DNA of 25,221 nt from contig NW_022204923.1 in NCBI RefSeq assembly GCF_008831285.2, positions 1 through 25,221 on the forward strand. The letters run 5' to 3'. The translations under genes were made by a program, and so were the position numbers. This DNA comes from Nymphaea colorata (lineage: Eukaryota > Streptophyta > Magnoliopsida > Nymphaeales > Nymphaeaceae). The notes below the pieces were generated by a model. It did no database searches and was not told where the DNA came from. It was given only the letters and a program-made list of their open reading frames with translations. This document shows positions 20,003 to 25,221 of the stretch, one piece after another (the first letter of the stretch is position 1; each line of letters starts with the position of its first letter).

Positions 20003-23000
20003 ATGGAACAAGAAGAAGAATATGCAAGCAAATCAAACTCCAATCCTTCCTCAGACTCAGGAACGCCGAAGAGCAATCATAGATTGAAGATGCATCAGAA
20101 GAAGAGGCGAGCCTGAAGGGGAAAGCTCTTTTGAAGAAGAAGGTCATAACTTGAAGAATAAAATCGCCCTTCTGCAAGAGCAAATAGCTAGCCAGCCGAA
20201 GTAGAGTCTGAAGCTTCGCTAAATATGCAGCAAATTCACACTATGTGCAGCAAGGATGAGTTCAACGAAAGACTGGAAACCTTCGTGACAAACAACCGTA
20301 ACGTTTAAGGCATGATGAGGCTTGACACAGGGCGTTCATTTGCCATTTTTGAGATAAATAAGAAGACAGGAGAGCCAGATTACGCCTTAGCACTCAAGAG
20401 GTATAGAAGATCGACAAATCGATCATAAGATCAAGATGATAAGGATGAAGAAACTGATCTTCCTCGCTCGCGAGCCGGCCTTATGATGGCCATAAAGCAC
20501 ATCCATAAGGAAATCCTCGATGCTGACAACATCAGAGAAAAGGATTTGGCTTTCCCTCCACCTCCTGGCGAGCCAAAGATAGAGTTTTTGCACATTTTGA
20601 CTTCTTGTGGAACAGGATGCGAGAAATGATAAAGGACGTTTCTCGATTGGAGATGAAAGATAGAAGCCATGCTGAAATCATCACTATGTGTGAACAGATG
20701 CTTCGATTTTTCATCATGGCCATCAGAGAGGAAAATTGCCCCATAAATGCAGGCTGGAATTCGATCCAAAGCTGAACTTAGAGTCTATTACCAAAATTTT
20801 GACCCAATTACTCGAAATATACGAAGAATCGCATATGAAACTGCAAAAAGATGGAAAATCTTCAGTTTTCATCTCACCCAACTAGCCTGAAATAATAGGC
20901 TATGCAATCATCATTTCCAATGATATTCAGAAGACCCTAAACGAAAAACTCATGATCAGACTGAATGGATCAGGCCTAGACATCCCCTACTTGCTTCGAA
21001 GTAAATCCAAAACGCTTTAAAGATCAAAAAAGCATTGAAAAATCGAAACTATGAAACTTTTTACCAAATTCTAGAAGATGAAATACGATTACGTCATGAG
21101 TTGCTTGCTGATGCACCACTTGCCTATCGTTAGAAGATAAACTTTGCGAACTATCTACAGGTCTAGTGAGCCAGATCCTGTCAGTAAAGCCAAGAAATTG
21201 CCATAAGAGGTGTTTAGGCATGCTTTAAGATTCAAAGACAAGCAGCGTCACGAATTCAAATAGTTTTTGAGGGAAATCAGAGCAACAGTCGTCAATGAAA
21301 ATGGAGAAAGTTTCATCCTCATGGGGCAAATCGACGACCACTTCTAGGATAACCATCTAATCTCGTCTTATATCTTCGAATCAAACAAACTGCTCCGCTC
21401 TGGGTATATCTTAAGCCCTGTGCAAAAAGACTCTTGAATCCTAATCTCATGAGTCGAGAAGAACTGGCAAAGCGAAGCTGGTTCACTGGCAATTACGGAA
21501 GGCTCACAAAGAGATACTACAACCCTCTAGTGATTATGAGGAATAAGCATCAGGAGAAGAGATTAAGAAGCCTTTTGTAGCTGAAAGATAAAGCGAAAAG
21601 TAAAGTTTGAAAGTTGCCTAGCCATAGAGGTGGTTCCTTCTTCCCCGGTTCCGCAAACTGAACAAAAGAATATAAATTTCCTGTTGCTGAAGAAGAAAGA
21701 ATTCGCAAGAAATAAATTCATCAAGAATTTGGAGACACTCATTCAAACCCTCATCAAAAACAGCGATATCCACAGTCAGCACAAGCGAAAGAAAGGCCTG
21801 CAGACCATGCTTGAGTTAGCTGATTTATCAAGGATTCTTGTGATTTAGTCAGCCTTCAATCGTATTGCTGAGTACTCTCGTTCTAAGCGCGCAGCTGAGG
21901 TTGCCTTGCAGGCTCTCTAAAAGTTCAAGAAGGTGAGACAGGAATTCGAAAGCTTATACAACAAAAATACTTTCGAGTATGCTAAGAAAGGAGTGCCTTA
22001 GCGTGTGAAGATGAGTAGCTTGCTGAATGGAAGAAAGAAGCTGAAAGAGGAGAATATTCTCCAGAAGATAATGACTCACTACAAGGCTTTGGATCCAACT
22101 AAACATAAAAGGATTCGCATTCTGTACATATTCACAGGAGACAATAAGAGAGGGTTTTCCGAAGCACATAAATCCTTCCTTGTTAACTTATACATTTATT
22201 TAAGTTGGGAAGTCGGAAGAAGCTGGAATAAGCACAATCCAAAATCAAGATACTGTTGTAGTCTAACCCTGATCACATTCTGGAGTTCGATAAATAGATC
22301 GTTTTTTATAATGGACACGGAGACCGTCCAATACAAATTACTTACTAGTTTCACATGTTCAACTATCGCTAAAGAGGCAATACTGCCCCCTTCTTGGGTG
22401 GCTACGACGGCATCGTCTTCATCGACCTTTGGAAGAGCTTCAGTACCTTCCATACTTTCACGAAGGAACTGCAGGACAGCAAGAAGAAAATATTCAGAGT
22501 AGGTGGAGCCGAAACAGTCCCAGCTGTGTAGCAACAGTATCTGGTACTGCATGTTGGCTCTGCTGATGGAAGTTGGCAAGTCAGCAACCTCCAGGATTAC
22601 TTCAAATCATCAGAATCGTATAAGAAAGAACTGCAATGGCAAAACAGTTGGCAAAGACTGAGGTATAAGCATCAAGATATCACCCTGTCTCAAAATATCT
22701 CTACTCAATTACTTTACAACTATCCTTAGAAAGCCCTAGCCTCAATATGAAGATTTGGCCATATTTTCCTTCGCTAGCCTCATCGATCAAATCTAGCGTA
22801 ACTTAGAGTGCATTTCTGGCGAGGATTTGAAGAAGGACGTGAACAGTCTCCAGTTCCTTTAGATCTATCTGAATGAGAGTCTGGATTGCATACGAAAGGC
22901 CATTTTGAGGCTGGCAGCCAACTTTGAAAGGATAGACTGGCGCAAAATCATCCAAGAAGCCATCTACGTCAAGCCAAGCTCAGGAGAATTCTTTACTTCG

Positions 23001-23608
23001 ATCCTCCCACTGACATCATCTACCACGACGAGAAAATCAACCTCAACCATTAGGTCTTCAAAAAGTTCGTCCTCTCTCTCGAGATGGTAAATTCCCTGAA
23101 ACTGAATCTTTCCCAATCGTATGCGAGCACAATCAAGAGCCAGCCTGAAGGGAATGAGCTTTATGTCCTGTGCCAGTTGGGATAGAAATACTTGCAAGAG
23201 CTCTTCAAGGAGAATCTGGAGGAATACTTTAGCTGTCTCATTGGGTATGTGGTTCAAAGCAACTGTCACATGACTCTGGGTGAAACCGTCTCTGGAGATT
23301 GTAAAAGTCTATTCCAATTTCTCCTCTCCAAAATCAAACAAAGCTTAAGTTTTGCACTGTCATTCTTCCGAGCAACTTTTCCTTCAAAATCTCCAAGCTG
23401 CCTTCATAAGAAATAGAAGAAAATCTAGCAATAGACCAAATCCACTCTTCCCTAATTCGAAGCCAGGCCCAAGAAAGAACTGATCTACTGTCGATCGGCC
23501 CTCCTCGCTGAGCTTTTGATGGACATCCAGGAGGAGAGTGGCGAATAGTAGGCGGCGTAAATCGTGCAGGTGAGCCAACCGAAGAAGAAGCTGGTGCGGG
23601 TGCGGTGA
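20003..23608 (+). CDS. SAC3/GANP mRNA-export protein
   Basis: Homologue of Sac3/GANP (MCM3AP), the scaffold of the nuclear TREX-2 complex that couples transcription to mRNA export. After an acidic N-terminus, MCSKDEFNERLETF matches the MCPxxE(R) entry of the SAC3 domain. Then come ALALKRYRRST (compare AVKEYSRS), DFLWNRMREMIKDVSR (compare DFVWNRTRGIRKDI), and MSCLLMHHLPIVRRETLR near the end of the domain. The remaining 700 residues are mostly helical, with no further domain I can name. About 1190 aa. Introns: 21600-21621 (22 nt) and 22182-22204 (23 nt). There are about ten frame breaks (for example near 20063, 20112, 20200, 20599, 20737, 21024, 21425 and 23000). One near 21050 looks like a lost AT dinucleotide. 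Whether the last third belongs to the same gene is likely but not proven. Confidence 0.75.
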
Positions 23609-23659
23609 TCGATTGATATTCCTTACGATAGCTAATATTTATTCAATATTATTTGTTCA

Positions 23660-24387
23660 ATGGAGAACTACTTCACCTTCACGCGTCTGCTCGGCCTCAG
23701 GGACTCCGAGGGCAGCAACCTCCCCTCTTCAAGGACGCACGCGTCAAGCGCTACCACTCCGTCGAACGCCTCCTCGAGCTTCTCGAAGTGGCGGGATCCA
23801 CCAGGCCGCGCATCCCCTCGCCCATCCTCACCCTCAACCCACTCGACCGTACTAATCGCACAACGAAGCCGAATGGGACGACCAGATGCCCTTCCCCGTG
23901 ATCGACCGCAGCAGGTACTGGGCCTATGCCGGTGGCATCTCCTCCCTGCTCGTAGGATTAGCTCTATCTAGTTCTTCTACTCCTACAACTACAACAGTTT
24001 TTCGACCAACATCCGCTTCCGCACTTTCCGCAACGTTTTCCCCTTCCTCGTTGCATACATCTTCGCTGACGCCTACGCATCATACCGCAAACAAATCCTC
24101 AAGATTAACTTGTTTGACGAGTACTGCTACCTCCGCTCGCAAGAACTGGTCAAGCAGAACGAATACCTGCTCGATCACCCCGGTATAAAAATAGATATCA
24201 AGATGTCAAGCGATCTGTATGGTGGTTCGAGGACTTCAAGGAGACACTCAGTAAGGTCTACAGACAGGCCAACGACCACGCCGCCTCTGACTACAGAGAC
24301 TCTGAGCTTATCCTTCAAGATTTCATTGACCGCTATGTGGATCCGAGCGCTTCTTCTCCGATGGGTGCCCACGGGCATCTGGCCTGA
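23660..24387 (+). CDS. Small membrane protein, unknown
   Basis: About 229 aa. The N-terminal third contains KRYHSVERLLELLEVAG and an acidic HNEAEWDDQMPFPVIDRSRY stretch. Two hydrophobic segments follow (YWAYAGGISSLLFFYSY and VFPFLVAYIFADAY). The C-terminal half is soluble and charged (YLRSQELVKQNEYLLDHPDV, then VWWFEDFKETLSKVYRQA). Introns of 20 nt at 23952-23971 and 24183-24202 are convincing, because both join well-formed protein segments. Single-base breaks lie near 23726 (a C run) and near 23850. I do not recognise the family. A ciliate-specific mitochondrial inner-membrane subunit would fit the size and layout, but nothing in the sequence proves this. GC content is higher than in its neighbours. 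Confidence 0.6.
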
Positions 24388-24468
24388 TCTATACACAAGC
24401 GATATCAGCATATCTCAAGGCTATGAATGGAACATTTGAGGCTATAATATTCTTTTTACTGTATTGAG

Positions 24469-25070
24469 ATGCAGGAGAGCGTGCTGGTCAAAGTGATAGT
24501 TATCGGGGACAGCGGCGTCGGCAAGACCAACCTCATCACTCGCCTATGTCAGGACAGGTTCAGCTAGTGCTACACTGCCACTATTGGAGTCGACTTCAAG
24601 TTGAAGACTATGCCTTACTGTGGACTCAAGTATCGCATGCAGATTTGGGACACGGCTGGCCAGGAACGTTTTCAGACACTCACTCCAGCCTACTACAAGA
24701 ACGCAAATGGGATCCTGCTGGTCTATTCCATTACCGATGACAACTCCTTTAAAAATATAGGAAAATGGCTCAATCAAATCGAAAATTCTGCTCCTGAGCG
24801 TTGCTCAATTGTGATAGTTGGGGCGAAAACGGACCTGGAGGCATAGAGGGAGGTTACTTCCGAAGAGGCCGAGAGCTGTGCTGACAGATTTGGCGCCGAT
24901 TGGATAGAAATTAGCTCCAAAAGCGGAAAAGGAGTGGTGGAAGCTTTCTAAAGACTGATTGAAAGGATACACAAAGATACATCAGGGGGCAAGTTGATAC
25001 GGAAGGATGAAGGAGAATCTTGTGTTATTAGCACTGAAGTATGGGAAAGAAATAGTAATGCAAATGCTGA
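24469..25070 (+). CDS. Rab-family small GTPase
   Basis: Ras-superfamily GTPase of the Rab branch, acting in vesicle traffic. Motifs: IGDSGVGKTNLI (P-loop), ATIGVDFK (switch I with Thr), IWDTAGQERF (G3 and switch II, Rab type), AKTD in place of NKxD (G4), and SSKSGKGV (G5). About 194 aa. The unspliced frame has no stop before the telomere. Removing a 17-nt GT-AG intron at 25039-25055 leads to Glu-Cys-Lys-Cys-stop at 25070, which is the CXC motif used for geranylgeranylation of Rabs. TAG at 24565-24567 follows FS in the position often held by Glu (FSExY). The subfamily is not clear by eye. The gene ends only about 56 bases before the telomere. Confidence 0.9.
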
Positions 25071-25126
25071 TCTGTTGTTTATCTATCATGAACTTATAAA
25101 ACATAAAAATAGTAAAATCACGCTCA

Positions 25127-25221
25127 GGGGTTGGGGTTGGGGTTGGGGTTGGGGTTGGGGTTGGGGTTGGGGTTGGGGTTGGGGTTGGGGTTGGGGTTGG
25201 GGTTGGGGTTGGGGTTGGGGT
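25127..25221. repeat. Right telomere, G4T2 repeats
   Basis: Tandem GGGGTT units run to the end of the window. They are the complement of the left-end C4A2 array and nearly the same length (about 95 bases each). The junction with unique sequence is at GCTCA-GGGG. Confidence 0.98.

Noticed and set aside
96-25126. tRNA or rRNA genes, CRISPR arrays, transposons, bacterial promoters or operons
   Set aside because: Looked for on both strands. No cloverleaf-like sequence, no repeat-spacer pattern and no transposase or integrase gene was recognised. The gene structure is eukaryotic.
1-25221. UAA/UAG as glutamine, the Tetrahymena/Paramecium code
   Set aside because: Several invariant Glu columns (GELHL, LEP, NRxEW) hold TAA or TAG, and ordinary CAA/CAG Gln codons are plentiful. 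Gln still fits a few variable sites, so single sites were not used as proof.

Overview
This window is a complete small chromosome from a ciliate macronucleus. About 95 bases of C4A2 telomere sit at the left end and about 95 bases of G4T2 telomere at the right end, with some 18 tightly packed genes between them. Genes lie on both strands and many are separated by only 11-80 bases. Stop codons are all TGA. TAA and TAG occur in frame throughout, and at invariant positions they stand where glutamate is required: the GELHL and LEP motifs of EF-G, and the E of the NRxEW motif of acyl-CoA synthetase. I therefore read UAA and UAG as Glu, not the Gln of Tetrahymena or Paramecium. Glu-type UAR codes are known in peritrich ciliates such as Vorticella and Carchesium, so a peritrich or relative is my best guess (inference).

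Introns are tiny GT-AG introns. I placed about 27, and about 19 of them are exactly 20 nt; the rest are 17-23 nt. They were recognised because removing them restores conserved protein sequence. Splicing plus the UAR=Glu code makes several genes fully open, including a TRAPPC3 homologue, a 569-aa unknown protein, a Rab GTPase and a 7-TM protein.

Layout, left to right: small coiled-coil protein (+), MCTS1 (-), coiled-coil protein (+), delta-tubulin (-), TRAPPC3/Bet3 (-), coiled-coil protein (-), mitochondrial EF-G of the GFM2 type (+), small HTH-like protein (+), 569-aa unknown (-), divergent Atg8-like protein with a C-terminal membrane helix (-), MAPK15/ERK7-type kinase (-), long-chain acyl-CoA synthetase (+), coiled-coil protein (+), 7-TM protein (+), RGG-tail protein (+), SAC3/GANP mRNA-export protein (+), small membrane protein (+), Rab GTPase (+). 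The genes do not form one pathway. Loose themes are cilia and basal bodies (delta-tubulin, MAPK15, coiled coils), membrane traffic and autophagy (TRAPPC3, Rab, Atg8-like) and mRNA biology (MCTS1, SAC3, RGG protein).

After code and introns are accounted for, roughly 35-40 frame breaks remain. Nearly all are a single missing base, none is a certain insertion, and they are concentrated in some genes. Where flanking conservation is tight, the missing base is always a copy of its neighbour. Base drop-out in the assembly is the plainest explanation; -1 frameshifting is the alternative. Protein lengths given here assume those bases are restored in number only.
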